Source: Mycobacterium fragae
GTDB taxonomy: Bacteria; Actinomycetota; Actinomycetes; Mycobacteriales; Mycobacteriaceae
DNA length: 64,000 nucleotides
Reading direction: 5' to 3'
NCBI RefSeq assembly: GCF_002102185.1
Contig: NZ_LQOW01000024.1
Coordinates: 124,001 to 188,000, forward strand
The notes under the pieces are model-generated. The model saw only the letters and a program-made list of their open reading frames with translations. It ran no database searches and had not been told where the DNA came from. How positions within the stretch are numbered: position 1 is the stretch's first letter; the number at the start of each line of letters is the position of its first letter. Position numbers and translations under genes: made by a program. Below, one piece after another: positions 26,258-36,110 of this stretch.

Positions 26258-26340
26258 TGGCAGGTCCAGGATTCGAACCTGGGTAGGCATACGCCGACGG
26301 ATTTACAGTCCGCTCCCATTGGCCGCTCGGGCAACCTGCC
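26258..26340 (-). tRNA. tRNA-Tyr (GTA)
   Basis: Reading the minus strand from 26340, GGCAGGTTGCCCGAGCGGCC opens the acceptor and D arms. The anticodon loop is CTGTAAA, with anticodon GTA. A long variable arm marks a class II tRNA. GGTTCGAATCC is the T loop, and the acceptor closes with ACCTGCC and discriminator A. 83 bases; CCA is not encoded. It lies just before yajQ, as in M. tuberculosis by recall. Confidence 0.95.
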
Positions 26341-26420
26341 TTGGTGCGCCTAGCACACTACAACGAGGATGTACCCAGGATACAAACGGCCGGAGACCCA
26401 ATCGAGAGAGGACGGATCCA

Positions 26421-26912
26421 ATGGCGGATTCATCGTTCGACGTCGTGAGCAAGATCGATCGTCAGGAGGTCGACAACGCGCTCAATCAGGCCGCCAAGGA
26501 GCTGGCCACCCGGTTCGACTTCCGGGGCACCGACACCAAGATCGCGTGGAAGGGTGACGACGCCGTCGAGCTGACGAGCTCCACCCAGGAGCGGGTCAAG
26601 GCCGCGGTCGAGGTGTTCAAGGAGAAGCTGATCCGCCGCGACATCAGCCTCAAGGCCTTCGACGCCGGCGAACCGCAGGCCTCCGGTAAGACCTACAAGG
26701 TCACCGGCACCCTCAAGCAGGGCATCAGCAGCGAGAACGCCAAAAAGATCACCAAACTCATCCGCGACGAGGGCCCCAAGAACGTCAAGACGCAGATTCA
26801 GGGCGACGAGGTCCGCGTCTCCAGCAAGAAGCGCGACGACCTGCAGGCCGTCATCGCCATGCTCAAGAAGGCCGACCTCGACGTCGCCCTGCAGTTCGTC
26901 AACTACCGGTAG
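26421..26912 (+). CDS. YajQ family nucleotide-binding protein (Rv0566c-like)
   Basis: 163 residues, the normal YajQ length, from the ATG at 26421 with GAGAGAGGA upstream. Family blocks are clear: [67 protein letters not shown] and the end LQFVNYR. YajQ proteins are two-domain ferredoxin-like proteins that bind nucleotides; some act as cyclic-di-GMP receptors. The role in mycobacteria is not settled. Next to tRNA-Tyr on one side and the Rv0565c-like monooxygenase on the other. Confidence 0.95.
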   Translation: MADSSFDVVSKIDRQEVDNALNQAAKELATRFDFRGTDTKIAWKGDDAVELTSSTQERVKAAVEVFKEKLIRRDISLKAFDAGEPQASGKTYKVTGTLKQGISSENAKKITKLIRDEGPKNVKTQIQGDEVRVSSKKRDDLQAVIAMLKKADLDVALQFVNYR

Positions 26913-26949
26913 ACGCTCTGGCCCAATCAACCGGTGGGTCCCTAGTCTG

Positions 26950-28422
26950 ATGAACATGAATGGTGGAGACTTCGACGTCGTCATCGTCGGCGCCGGCATC
27001 TCGGGTCTGGGTGCGGCCTACCGCATCACCGAGCGCAACCCCGATACCCGCTACGTCATCCTGGAGCGGCGCGACCAGATCGGCGGAACCTGGGATCTGT
27101 TCCGCTACCCCGGCGTTCGCTCCGACAGCAGCATCTTCACACTGTGCTTCCCATACGAGCCGTGGACCCGAAAAGAAGGAGTGGCCGACGGGGTTCACAT
27201 CCGTGAGTACCTGAACGCGACTGCGCGTAAGTACGGCATCGACCGCAACATCCGGTTCAACAGTTATGTTCGCTCCGCAGACTGGGATTCGTCGACGGAT
27301 ACCTGGACGGTGACCGCCGAGCAGGACGGCGTTGAGACGATCTACCGCGGCCGCTTAGTGTTCTTCGGGTCCGGCTACTACAACTACGACGAGGGCTACA
27401 CGCCGGACTTCCCCGGCATCGAGCAGTTCGGCGGGACCGTCGTGCATCCGCAGCACTGGCCCGAGGACCTCGACTACGCCGGCAAGAAGATGGTGGTGAT
27501 CGGCAGTGGGGCCACCGCGATTTCGCTGATTCCGTCGCTTACCGAAAAGGCAGCGAAGGTTACCATGCTGCAGCGCTCCCCCACATATATGTTCTCAGCG
27601 TCGCGATACAGTCCATTCGCCGACGTCCTGCGAAAACTGTTGCCGGGCCGCGCTGCTCACTTCATCATCCGGCTGCGCAACGCGTTGCTGGAGGGCGTGA
27701 TCTGGTTCTTGTCACGCAAGACGCCGGGGTTCATGAAGTGGTGGATCCGCCAGATCGCGCTCAAACACCTCCCCCAAGGCTACGACGTCGACACCCACTT
27801 CAAGCCGCGGTACAACCCGTGGGACCAACGGCTGTGCCTGATTCCCGATGCCGACCTCTACGTCGCGATCACCGAGGGCCGCGCCGAGGTGGTCACCGAC
27901 CACATCGACCACTTCGATTCCACCGGAATAGTTTTGAGATCCGGCGGGCACCTGGACGCCGACATCGTCGTCACCGCCACCGGGCTACAGCTGCAGGCAC
28001 TCGGCGGCGCGACGATCTCCATCGACGGCGCCGAGATCAAACCGCAGGACCGATTCGTCTACAAGGCGCACATGTTGGAGGATGTGCCCAACCTGTTCTG
28101 GTGCGTCGGTTACACCAATGCCTCGTGGACGCTGCGCGCCGACATCACCGCCCGTGCGACGGCAAAACTGTTGGAGTACATGAAATCCCGCGGCTACACG
28201 CACGCCTACCCGCATCTCGACGGCGAGCCGATGCCGGAGAAACCGTCGTGGGATATCCAGGCCGGCTACGTGCTGCGCTCGCTGCACGCGCTGCCCAAAT
28301 CCGGCACCAAGCGGCCGTGGAATGTGCGGCAGAACTATTTCGCCGACGCCATCGACTACCGGTTCGACCGGATTGACGAGGCGATGGTGTTCGGCCAGTG
28401 TCAGCGGTCACAAGTTGCTTGA
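26950..28422 (+). CDS. Baeyer-Villiger-type flavin monooxygenase (Rv0565c-like)
   Basis: 490 residues. VVIVGAGISGLGAAYRI binds FAD, QIGGTWDLFRYPGVRSDSS is the family loop, FGGTVVHPQHW is the FxGxxxHxxxW fingerprint, and KMVVIGSGATAISLIPSL the NADPH site. It resembles M. tuberculosis Rv0565c, a homologue of EtaA/MymA that can activate thioamide prodrugs; physiological substrate unknown. Lies 37 bases after yajQ on the same strand, possibly co-transcribed. It is only distantly similar to the monooxygenase at 23267-24733. Confidence 0.92.
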   Translation: MNMNGGDFDVVIVGAGISGLGAAYRITERNPDTRYVILERRDQIGGTWDLFRYPGVRSDSSIFTLCFPYEPWTRKEGVADGVHIREYLNATARKYGIDRNIRFNSYVRSADWDSSTDTWTVTAEQDGVETIYRGRLVFFGSGYYNYDEGYTPDFPGIEQFGGTVVHPQHWPEDLDYAGKKMVVIGSGATAISLIPSLTEKAAKVTMLQRSPTYMFSASRYSPFADVLRKLLPGRAAHFIIRLRNALLEGVIWFLSRKTPGFMKWWIRQIALKHLPQGYDVDTHFKPRYNPWDQRLCLIPDADLYVAITEGRAEVVTDHIDHFDSTGIVLRSGGHLDADIVVTATGLQLQALGGATISIDGAEIKPQDRFVYKAHMLEDVPNLFWCVGYTNASWTLRADITARATAKLLEYMKSRGYTHAYPHLDGEPMPEKPSWDIQAGYVLRSLHALPKSGTKRPWNVRQNYFADAIDYRFDRIDEAMVFGQCQRSQVA

Positions 28423-28454
28423 AAGTCGTGCCGCACGCGGAGCATTATGAAGCA

Positions 28455-28769
28455 ATGCTAATCACACGGAGTTTCGTCAGATCGATGGTCGTCGCAGCTG
28501 CTGCCGCGACGGCAATCGGCGCCGGACCAATGGCCGTGCTGATCACGACGGCCCCGCCCGCCGCACCCGACCAGGTCGTCCTGGCCGATCCTGGCGGCAC
28601 ACAAGGTGGCGGCGGCCCCGACGGACAAGGCGGCGGCGGTGGCTGCGGCAGCGGTCCGGGCTGGAACGGCTGCGGCAGCTGGAACCCCTTCCAGGGCGCG
28701 ATCGTCAACGCGTGCACCAACAGTGGGTGCGGCGGCTGGGACGGCGTCCGCGGCTGGGGCCACCTCTAA
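28455..28769 (+). CDS. Small secreted glycine-rich protein
   Basis: 104 residues from the ATG at 28455. A long hydrophobic leader (LITRSFVRSMVVAAAAATAI) ends near VVLADPGG, a likely signal-peptidase site. The mature part is very rich in Gly with several Cys (GGGCGSG, GWNGCGSW, NACTNSGCGGW), which could form disulphides outside the cell. Not recognised. It lies between the monooxygenase and the glycerol-phosphate dehydrogenase, a place where I recall no such gene in M. tuberculosis. Confidence 0.65.
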   Translation: MLITRSFVRSMVVAAAAATAIGAGPMAVLITTAPPAAPDQVVLADPGGTQGGGGPDGQGGGGGCGSGPGWNGCGSWNPFQGAIVNACTNSGCGGWDGVRGWGHL

Positions 28770-28837
28770 AGGCTTCGTTTCCTTCGCAGTTCACCAACCG
28801 CCGGTAAAGATCGGTCGGCGGCAATACGCTGATTGGC

Positions 28838-29860
28838 ATGCCAGCTTTGCGTGAACCGAAGGTCGTCGTCCTGGGCGGTGGTTCCTGGGGCACCACCGTC
28901 GCGTCCATCTGCGCGCGTCGCGCACCGACGCTCCAATGGGTGCGCTCCGAAGAAACCGCCAAGGACATCAACGAAAACCACCGCAACACCCGCTACCTGG
29001 GCGAGGACGCCGTCCTCAGCGACACGCTGCGTGCGACCACCGACTTCTCCGAAGCCGCCAACGCCGCCGACGTCGTCGTCATGGGTGTGCCGTCGCACGG
29101 ATTCCGCGACGTCCTGACCCAACTCGCAGCCGAGCTGCGCCCATGGGTGCCCGTGGTGTCGTTGGTCAAGGGCCTCGAACAAGGCACCAACATGCGGATG
29201 ACGCAGATCATCGACGAGGTCTTGCCCGGCCATCCGGCCGGTATTCTGGCCGGGCCGAACATCGCCCGCGAAGTGGGCGAAGGCTACGCGGCGGCGGCGG
29301 TGCTGGCGATGCCGGATCACCATCTGGCTGCGCGGCTCGCACAGGTATTCCGCACCAGGCGTTTTCGCGTGTACACGATCGACGACGTGATCGGCGTGGA
29401 GATGGCTGGTGCGCTGAAGAACGTCTACGCGATCGCCGTCGGTATGGGGTACTCGCTGGGTATCGGCGAGAACACCCGCGCGTTGGTGATGGCTCGCTCG
29501 GTGCGCGAGATGTCCAAACTCGGCGAGGCCATGGGCGGGCAACGCGACACTTTCGCCGGTCTGGCCGGCATGGGCGACCTGATCGTCACCTGCACCAGTC
29601 AGCGCAGCCGCAACCGCCACGTCGGCGAGCAGCTGGGCGCGGGCAAACCGATCGACGAAATCATTTCGTCGATGAACCAAGTCGCCGAGGGCGTCAAGGC
29701 CGCCAGCGTGATCATGGAGTTCGCCGACAAGTACGGGTTGAATATGCCGATCGCCCGCGAGGTTGACGCCGTGATCAACCACGGCTCGACCGTCGAGCAG
29801 GCTTACCGCGGATTGACCGCGGAGACACCGGGACACGAGGTCCACGGCGCGGGCTTCTAG
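28838..29860 (+). CDS. gpdA1: NAD(P)-dependent glycerol-3-phosphate dehydrogenase
   Basis: 340 residues. KVVVLGGGSWGTTVASICA is the dinucleotide-binding site, SLVKGLEQGTNMRMTQII and ILAGPNIAREVGEGYAAAAV the substrate region, and the catalytic Lys lies in EMAGALKNVYAIAVGMGYSLGIGENTRALV; GLAGMGDLIVTCTS is the family fingerprint. It reduces dihydroxyacetone phosphate to glycerol-3-phosphate for phospholipid synthesis. Corresponds to Rv0564c (gpdA1). Ends over the convergent XRE gene by four bases. Confidence 0.95.
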   Translation: MPALREPKVVVLGGGSWGTTVASICARRAPTLQWVRSEETAKDINENHRNTRYLGEDAVLSDTLRATTDFSEAANAADVVVMGVPSHGFRDVLTQLAAELRPWVPVVSLVKGLEQGTNMRMTQIIDEVLPGHPAGILAGPNIAREVGEGYAAAAVLAMPDHHLAARLAQVFRTRRFRVYTIDDVIGVEMAGALKNVYAIAVGMGYSLGIGENTRALVMARSVREMSKLGEAMGGQRDTFAGLAGMGDLIVTCTSQRSRNRHVGEQLGAGKPIDEIISSMNQVAEGVKAASVIMEFADKYGLNMPIAREVDAVINHGSTVEQAYRGLTAETPGHEVHGAGF

Positions 29861-30084
29861 TCGACGTCGATGCGGATGTGCAGTCGCTTTCCGCACACCT
29901 GAGCCAGCCGGTCTAGCTCGTCGACCTGCGGCACCTGCTCACCGCTCTCCCACGCGGCAACAGTCGACTGGTCCGTGCCGAGCGCGGCAGCCAACTGGGC
30001 TTGCGTCATATCGGCACCCACGCGCGTCTCGAAGACCAATTCGCCCAGATCCATCGACAGGCCGGCCTCATGAATATCCATCAA
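29857..30084 (-). CDS. XRE-family helix-turn-helix protein
   Basis: 75 residues. TQAQLAAALGTDQSTVAAWESGEQVPQVDELDRLAQ is a textbook Cro/CI-type helix-turn-helix, filling most of the chain. The remainder (CGKRLHIRIDVD) forms a short strand. Probably a small repressor. It follows the HicB-like gene on the same strand after a 92-base gap, so the two may be parts of one regulatory or toxin-antitoxin remnant. Confidence 0.75.
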   Translation of the reverse strand: MMDIHEAGLSMDLGELVFETRVGADMTQAQLAAALGTDQSTVAAWESGEQVPQVDELDRLAQVCGKRLHIRIDVD

Positions 30085-30176
30085 TTCATCTTAGGTTCGA
30101 TGGAAGGTCACACCAGTCTCATTAGCACCGTGAGCGAAGGAATATGTGGTGCTAGGAAACGATGCCGCATCTGATA

Positions 30177-30521
30177 TCAGAGGTCGAAGAGGGCGCTCGG
30201 CCGGCGGTCCGCCAGCTTCTGAATCACCCACTGGTTCATGGAGACATTCTGCTCGGCGGCTTCAACAGCGAGGCGCGCATGCAGCGCCGGCGACGTCCTG
30301 ACGACGAACTTGCCGCTGTATTTCCGTTCGGTCAGCGGCACCGGCGGGTTTACGCCGTCTGCGTCGCACTCGGCGATGTACTCGTCGGCGGCCTGCTCCA
30401 CGGCCGCGACCGCGTCGCGCATAGTCCACGCCCACTTCTGCAGCCAGGGCAACTCGATACACCGGCACACGTATTCGCTTTGTTCGGGCCACCATTCGGC
30501 GCGGTAGGTGTAGTGGTTCAC
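30177..30521 (-). CDS. HicB-like antitoxin without HicA
   Basis: 114 residues in two parts: an N-terminal HicB-type domain (YTYRAEWWPEQSEYVCRCIELPWLQ, TMRDAVAAVEQAADEYIAE) and a C-terminal Arc/RHH segment (VVRTSPALHARLAVEAAEQNVSMNQWVIQKLADR) that binds DNA. HicB normally pairs with a ~60-residue HicA mRNA interferase, but no such ORF fits in the 90 bases before or 92 bases after. It may be a solo regulator. Some mycobacterial proteins of this layout are annotated as HicB without a partner. Confidence 0.72.
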   Translation of the reverse strand: MNHYTYRAEWWPEQSEYVCRCIELPWLQKWAWTMRDAVAAVEQAADEYIAECDADGVNPPVPLTERKYSGKFVVRTSPALHARLAVEAAEQNVSMNQWVIQKLADRRPSALFDL

Positions 30522-30610
30522 GCCGGCTTGATATCACATGCGCCCTCAACTTGGAGAGTCACCGCATGGTCGGCTGTGGAGACTCCTGAGGCTGCTGAGA
30601 CTGCCGAGCC

Positions 30611-31465
30611 CTAGCGCCCGGCCATCGCCTCGAGCCGGCGGATCCGGTCGGCGATCGGCGGGTGCGTGGAGAACAGCGACCCGATCCGCTCGCCGCTGCG
30701 GAACGGGTTGGCGATCATCAGGTGCGCCTGGGCGGCCAGCTGCGGCTCGGGCGGCAGCGGGGCAGCCTGCACACCGCCGGAGATCTTGCGCAGCGCCGAC
30801 GCCAACGCCAGCGGGTCGCCGGTCAGCACGGCGCCAGACTCGTCGGCCTGGTACTCGCGCGAACGCGACACCGCCAGCCGCACCACCGTCGCCGCGATCG
30901 GGCCGAGCAGCGTAACCAGCAGCAGCGCAAAGGGATTGCCGCCGTCGCGGCTACTGCCGCCGAAGAACATCGCGAAGTAGGACAGCGCGGTGATCACCGA
31001 CGCCAACGCGCCGGCCACACACGAGATCAAGATGTCGCGGTTGTAGACGTGCGACAGCTCGTGGCCCAGCACCGCACGCAGCTCACGCTCGTCGAGAATG
31101 TTGAGGATCCCCGTGGTGCAGCACACCGCGGCGTTGCGCGGGTTACGCCCGGTGGCGAACGCGTTGGGCGCGGCGGTGTCGCTGATGTATAGCCGCGGCA
31201 TCGGCTGGTGCGCGGCCGTGGCCAGCTCGCGAACAATCCGGTAGATCGCCGGTGCCTGCACCTCGGATACCGGCTGCGCATGCATCGCCCGCAGCGCCAG
31301 CTTGTCGCTGTTGAAGTACGTGTACAGGTTCATGCCGATGGCGAACAGCACAGCGAGCCAGAGCGCCGTGCGGCCGAACAGCCCGCCGACCAGCACGATC
31401 AATGTCGACATGCCGACCAGCAGCGCGAACGTCTTGAACGTGTTGTGATGCGGATGCCAGGTCAT
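30611..31465 (-). CDS. htpX: Membrane zinc metalloprotease HtpX
   Basis: 284 residues. Two N-terminal helices ([36 protein letters not shown]), [18 protein letters not shown], the zinc motif HELSHVYN, two more helices ([20 protein letters not shown]) and the zinc-ligand region [11 protein letters not shown]. HtpX degrades misfolded membrane proteins in stress. Corresponds to Rv0563 and lies as there beside grcC1. It reads on the minus strand 67 bases after the end of grcC1. Confidence 0.95.
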   Translation of the reverse strand: MTWHPHHNTFKTFALLVGMSTLIVLVGGLFGRTALWLAVLFAIGMNLYTYFNSDKLALRAMHAQPVSEVQAPAIYRIVRELATAAHQPMPRLYISDTAAPNAFATGRNPRNAAVCCTTGILNILDERELRAVLGHELSHVYNRDILISCVAGALASVITALSYFAMFFGGSSRDGGNPFALLLVTLLGPIAATVVRLAVSRSREYQADESGAVLTGDPLALASALRKISGGVQAAPLPPEPQLAAQAHLMIANPFRSGERIGSLFSTHPPIADRIRRLEAMAGR

Positions 31466-31532
31466 CAGCTTCCTCCTACGAACACCCAGGCTTTCTCATT
31501 AAACGCTCAGAGCGAGCCGCCGGGTTCCGCAA

Positions 31533-32540
31533 CTAGCCGTGCCGGTTGACCGTGTAGTCGACCAGGGTTGCCAGCGCTTGCCGGCCAGGCAGGTCGGGCA
31601 GCGCGGCCAGCTCCGATCGCGCTTGCGCCGCGTATCGCGCCACCGTCTCCTTGGCCTTGGCCATGCCCGGCGATGCCCGCAGCAGCGCCAACGCCTCGGC
31701 CAGCACAGCGTCGTCAGTGACCGGTCCGACCAGCAGTTGGCGCAGCCGGTCGGCGTCAGGTCCTGTTTCGCGCAGCGCGTAGAGCACCGGCAACGTGTGC
31801 ACACCCTCACGCAGGTCGGTGCCGGGCAGCTTGCCGGATTCGTCGGGGTCACTGTCGATGTCGATGATGTCGTCGGAGATTTGAAACGCGGTGCCCACGA
31901 TGCCACCCAGTCGGGACAGGCGCTGAACCTGATCCTCGTCGGCGCCGGAGAACATCGCGCCGAACTGCCCGGCCGCACCGATCAGGCACGCCGTCTTCTC
32001 ATGCACCACCTTCAGGTAGTGCTCGATCGAATCCACCCCGTCGGCCGCACCCCGGGTTTCGCGCATCTGCCCGGTCACCAGTTGGGCGAACGTCTCCGCG
32101 ATGATCCGCACCGCATTGGGGCCCAGCCGGGACACCAGCCGCGAGGCCGTCGCGAACAGGTAATCCCCGGCCAGGATCGCGACGTTGTTGCCCCAGCGCA
32201 CGTTGGCGCTAGGCGCGCCGCGACGCACCTGCGCCTCGTCCATCACGTCGTCGTGATACAGCGTCGCCAGATGCACCAGCTCGATGACCGCTCCGGCGAT
32301 CGTCACCTCGTCGGCGTCCGGGTTGGGTCCGAGTTGCGCGGACAGCACCGTGAACAGCGGCCGAAACCGTTTGCCGCCCGCCTCGAACAAGTGCAGCACC
32401 GCCGCGGTCATCAGCTCGTCGGCCCCGCGGAGCTCGGTCTCCATCAGTTGCTCGATGCGAGCCACCCCGTCGCGCACATTCGCGGCGAAGGCGGCGTCGC
32501 CCAGGTCCACGCCTGCCACCACAGTCGCCGGAGTCCTCAC
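31533..32540 (-). CDS. grcC1: Polyprenyl diphosphate synthase
   Basis: 335 residues from the GTG at 32540. Both aspartate-rich motifs are intact: YHDDVMDEAQVRRG (first DDxxD) and ISDDIIDIDSD (second), plus EAGGKRFRPL and LAGDYLFA. It condenses isopentenyl diphosphate units into a long-chain prenyl diphosphate, probably the tail of menaquinone given the men genes around. Corresponds to Rv0562 (grcC1). Diverges from menJ with 21 bases between the starts, so both share one short promoter region. Confidence 0.93.
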   Translation of the reverse strand: MRTPATVVAGVDLGDAAFAANVRDGVARIEQLMETELRGADELMTAAVLHLFEAGGKRFRPLFTVLSAQLGPNPDADEVTIAGAVIELVHLATLYHDDVMDEAQVRRGAPSANVRWGNNVAILAGDYLFATASRLVSRLGPNAVRIIAETFAQLVTGQMRETRGAADGVDSIEHYLKVVHEKTACLIGAAGQFGAMFSGADEDQVQRLSRLGGIVGTAFQISDDIIDIDSDPDESGKLPGTDLREGVHTLPVLYALRETGPDADRLRQLLVGPVTDDAVLAEALALLRASPGMAKAKETVARYAAQARSELAALPDLPGRQALATLVDYTVNRHG

Positions 32541-32561
32541 CCGACCAACATACTGGTGAAC

Positions 32562-33782
32562 ATGGACTCCCATGCCGACGTGGTGGTCGTGGGCGCAGGG
32601 CCGGCCGGATCGGCGGCAGCGGCCTGGGCAGCCCGGGCGGGCCGCGACGTGCTCGTCATCGACTCGGCGAACTTCCCGCGCGACAAGTCGTGCGGCGACG
32701 GGCTGACCCCGCGCGCGGTCGCAGAGCTGGAGCGGCTGGGCCTGGGCGAGTGGCTGGACGCACGGATTCGGCATCGAGGGCTGCGGATGAGCGGGTTCGG
32801 CAGTGCGGTGGAAGTCGACTGGCCCGGTCCGTCGTTCCCGTCGACCGGCAGCGCGGTGACCCGCGTGGAGCTCGACGACCGGATCCGCAAAGTCGCCGAG
32901 GATGCCGGTGCGCGGATGCGCCTTGGTGTCAAAGCGGTTGGTGTCCACCATGATTCAGCTGGACGGGTGGCATCGGTTGTGTTCGCCGACGGTAGCGCGG
33001 TCGGATGCCGTTCGCTGATCGTGGCCGACGGCGCCCGCTCTCCGTTGGGCCGGGTATTGGGCCGACGCTGGCATCAGGAGACGGTGTACGGCATCGCCGC
33101 GCGCGGGTATCTGGCCACGCCGCGCAGCGAGGAGCCGTGGCTGACGTCGCATCTGGAGCTGCGCTCCCCCGACGGCGCGGTGCTGCCCGGCTACGGCTGG
33201 ATCTTCCCGCTGGGCAACGGCGAGGTGAACATCGGCGTGGGTGCGCTCTCGACGTCGAAGCGGCCCGCCGACCTGGCTTTAAAGCCGCTGATGTCGTATT
33301 ACACCGACCTGCGCCGCGACGAGTGGGGGTTCAGCGGCCAGCCCCGCGCGGTGACGTCGGCGCTGCTGCCGATGGGCGGCGCGGTGTCGGGGGTGGCCGG
33401 GCCGAACTGGATGCTGATCGGCGACGCCGCGGCCTGTGTGAACCCGTTGAACGGCGAGGGCATCGACTACGGGTTGGAGACCGGGCGACTGGCCGCCGAG
33501 CTCCTGGATTCGCGTGACCTGTCGCGGGCGTGGCCTGGGGTGCTGCAATCCCATTACGGGCGCGGGTTTTCGGTGGCGCGCCGGCTGGCGTTGTTGCTGA
33601 CTTTCCCGCGGTTCTTGCCCGCTTCTGGTCCGCTGGCGATGCGCTCGACGAGGCTGATGAGCATCGCCGTGCGGGTGATGGGCAACCTGGTCACCGACGA
33701 CGACGCCGACTGGGTCGCGCGGATGTGGCGCGCCGGTGGGCGGCTCTCACGGCTGGTGGATCGCCGAAAACCGTTCAGCTGA
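32562..33782 (+). CDS. menJ: Menaquinone reductase MenJ (geranylgeranyl-reductase family)
   Basis: 406 residues. ADVVVVGAGPAGSAAAAWAARAG binds FAD, DKSCGDGLTPRAVAELERLG is the family loop, LPGYGWIFPLGNGEVNIGVG and MLIGDAAACVNPLNGEGIDYGLETG complete the flavoprotein reductase core. It is almost superimposable on M. tuberculosis Rv0561c, MenJ, which saturates the beta-isoprene of menaquinone-9. ATG 32562 or GTG 32556 could start it. Expressed divergently from grcC1, linking tail synthesis to tail saturation. Confidence 0.94.
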   Translation: MDSHADVVVVGAGPAGSAAAAWAARAGRDVLVIDSANFPRDKSCGDGLTPRAVAELERLGLGEWLDARIRHRGLRMSGFGSAVEVDWPGPSFPSTGSAVTRVELDDRIRKVAEDAGARMRLGVKAVGVHHDSAGRVASVVFADGSAVGCRSLIVADGARSPLGRVLGRRWHQETVYGIAARGYLATPRSEEPWLTSHLELRSPDGAVLPGYGWIFPLGNGEVNIGVGALSTSKRPADLALKPLMSYYTDLRRDEWGFSGQPRAVTSALLPMGGAVSGVAGPNWMLIGDAAACVNPLNGEGIDYGLETGRLAAELLDSRDLSRAWPGVLQSHYGRGFSVARRLALLLTFPRFLPASGPLAMRSTRLMSIAVRVMGNLVTDDDADWVARMWRAGGRLSRLVDRRKPFS

Positions 33783-33803
33783 GGGCTTTCTCTCGCATCG
33801 ACT

Positions 33804-33850
33804 GTGCGGTTTCATACGCCCGTCTCGGCGTGTCGCGTATGAAACCGCAC
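33804..33850. terminator. Perfect 15-bp hairpin after menJ
   Basis: GTGCGGTTTCATACG (33804-33818) pairs exactly with CGTATGAAACCGCAC (33836-33850) over a 17-base loop. It starts 21 bases after the menJ stop, fitting a terminator, and resembles the hairpin at 17381-17439 in loop and right arm. Confidence 0.7.
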
Positions 33851-33880
33851 CATCAGGCCAGGCTTCCTATATCAAGACCA

Positions 33881-34599
<719 letters not shown>

Positions 34600-34603
34600 T
34601 CCA

Positions 34604-35053
34604 ATGTCTGACCCGAAGCCTCCGCGTTGGCTGAAGCCGGCCAACAAGCTCATGATCGCGATGCAAAAATTGGGCATCCCGACGGGCCCGCCCATGGTGT
34701 TGACGGTGCCGGGCCGCAAGACCGGCCGGCCGCGCAGTACGCCGATGACCCCGTTCACTCTGCGCGGCCAGCTCTACACCGTGGCCGGATTCCCGAACGC
34801 CGACTGGGCGCGCAACGCCCGGGCCGCCGGCTCGGGAACCCTTGCCCGGGGCCGTAAATCGCGGCGCGTCAACATTGTTGAACTGCCTCCCGAAGACGCC
34901 CGGCCGGTCTTGCGCGCGTTTCCGGTCGAAGTCCCGATCGGGGTGAGCTTCCTGAAGCGCGCCGGCCTGGTGCGCGAGGGCACACCCGACGAAGTCGAGG
35001 CGCTCGCCGGCCGAATCGCGGTTTTCCGCCTCGACCCGCTAGCGGCCGGCTGA
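34604..35053 (+). CDS. Ddn-like FDOR (PF04075) nitroreductase family protein
   Basis: 149 residues from the ATG at 34604. WLKPANKLMIAMQKLG is the N-terminal membrane-associating helix of Ddn-like proteins; VLTVPGRKTGRPRSTPMTPF binds F420 phosphate; AGFPNADWARNARAAGSGTL follows. Such enzymes use F420H2 to reduce quinones or nitro compounds at the membrane. Follows the Rv0560c homologue by four bases and overlaps the DoxX-like gene by one (TGATG), so all three share a transcript. A close paralogue lies at 48948. In M. tuberculosis Rv0559c occupies this place. Confidence 0.87.
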   Translation: MSDPKPPRWLKPANKLMIAMQKLGIPTGPPMVLTVPGRKTGRPRSTPMTPFTLRGQLYTVAGFPNADWARNARAAGSGTLARGRKSRRVNIVELPPEDARPVLRAFPVEVPIGVSFLKRAGLVREGTPDEVEALAGRIAVFRLDPLAAG

Positions 35054-35412
35054 TGCATACGGCCTACCTGGTCGTGACACTGATCGCGATCGCGTTCAAC
35101 GGGTTTTCCGGCGTGGCCGCGCTGGCGCACTTCGCGCCGATCATCCCGGGTATGGAAGCGGCGGGGGTGCCGTTGTCCTGGCTGACATTTCCGATCGGCA
35201 CACTCAAGACGCTCGGCGCGCTGGGACTTGTTGTGGGCCTGTGGATTCCGGGCATTGGACTCGCCGCGGCGGCGGGGCTGGTCATCTTCTTTGTCTGCGC
35301 GATGTACACCCATGTCCTGGCCGACGACATCTCCCCGCAGTTCGGCCTTGCCTCGCTGTTCCTGGCGCTCAACGCCGCGACGTTCGCGCTGACGCTCGGT
35401 CAGTTGCGTTGA
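35053..35412 (+). CDS. DoxX-like small membrane protein
   Basis: 119 residues, four hydrophobic helices: TAYLVVTLIAIAFNGFSGVAAL, SWLTFPIGTLKTLGALGLVVGL, GIGLAAAAGLVIFFVCAMYTHVLA and FGLASLFLALNAATFALTL. This matches the DoxX-like family, linked to thiosulphate oxidation or redox stress in some bacteria but mostly of unknown role. Third gene of the salicylate-type promoter unit at 33881. Its end is 11 bases from the convergent menG end. Confidence 0.8.
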   Translation: MHTAYLVVTLIAIAFNGFSGVAALAHFAPIIPGMEAAGVPLSWLTFPIGTLKTLGALGLVVGLWIPGIGLAAAAGLVIFFVCAMYTHVLADDISPQFGLASLFLALNAATFALTLGQLR

Positions 35413-35423
35413 GTGTGGGCCGG

Positions 35424-36110
35424 TCAGCGCTTGTAGGCGGCGTGCAGCGCGACGATGCCGCCGGTGAGGTTGCGCCAGCGCACTGCTGACCAGCCGGCCC
35501 GCGAGATCTCATGCGCCAGCGTGGCCTGGTCAGGCCAGGCCCGAATCGACTCGGCCAGATAGACATAGGCCTCGGGGTTGCTCGACACCGTTCGCGCCAC
35601 TCGAGGCAAGGCCTGCATCAGGTACTCCTTGTAAACGGTGGCGAAGAGCCGGCTGGTGGGAGTGGAGAATTCGCACACCACCAAGCGGCCGCCGGGGCGG
35701 GTGACGCGAGCCATCTCCAGTAGCGCCGTCTGCCGGTCGGCGATGTTGCGCAGCCCGAAGCTGATGGTGACCGCGTCAAACACGTTGTCGCCGAACGGCA
35801 ACCGGGTGGCATCGGCGGCCACCTTCGGCACGTTGCGGCCGCGGCCGGCCGCGAGCATTCCGACCGAGAAGTCCGCCGCCACACACCATGCGCCGGAGGT
35901 GGCCAGCTCAACCGTCGACACCGCCGTACCCGCGGCCAAATCCAGGACCTTCTCGCCCGGCCCGATCCGCAGCGCCGAGCGGGCGGCCCGTCGCCAGTAG
36001 CGATCCTGGCCGAGTGACAGCACGGTGTTGGTCAGGTCGTAGCGCCGGGCGACGCCGTCGAACATCGACGCGACCTCACGGGGATTCTTGTCCAATGTCG
36101 CGCGGCTCAC
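35424..36110 (-). CDS. menG: Demethylmenaquinone methyltransferase (UbiE/MenG)
   Basis: 228 residues from the GTG at 36110. [29 protein letters not shown] is the UbiE N-terminal signature; [17 protein letters not shown] is SAM motif [40 protein letters not shown] is the second family signature. It adds the methyl group that completes menaquinone. M. tuberculosis Rv0558 corresponds, called menH in some annotations. The start overlaps the stop of mgtA by four bases, so it is translated from the same message. Confidence 0.94.
   Translation of the reverse strand: MSRATLDKNPREVASMFDGVARRYDLTNTVLSLGQDRYWRRAARSALRIGPGEKVLDLAAGTAVSTVELATSGAWCVAADFSVGMLAAGRGRNVPKVAADATRLPFGDNVFDAVTISFGLRNIADRQTALLEMARVTRPGGRLVVCEFSTPTSRLFATVYKEYLMQALPRVARTVSSNPEAYVYLAESIRAWPDQATLAHEISRAGWSAVRWRNLTGGIVALHAAYKR

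Noticed and set aside
23267-28422. The two Baeyer-Villiger-type monooxygenases as a recent duplication
   Set aside because: They share only the family fingerprints; lengths, loops and neighbours differ.
32541-32951. N-terminal extension of the prenyl synthase
   Set aside because: It overlaps menJ antisense; GTG 32540 begins at the family start.
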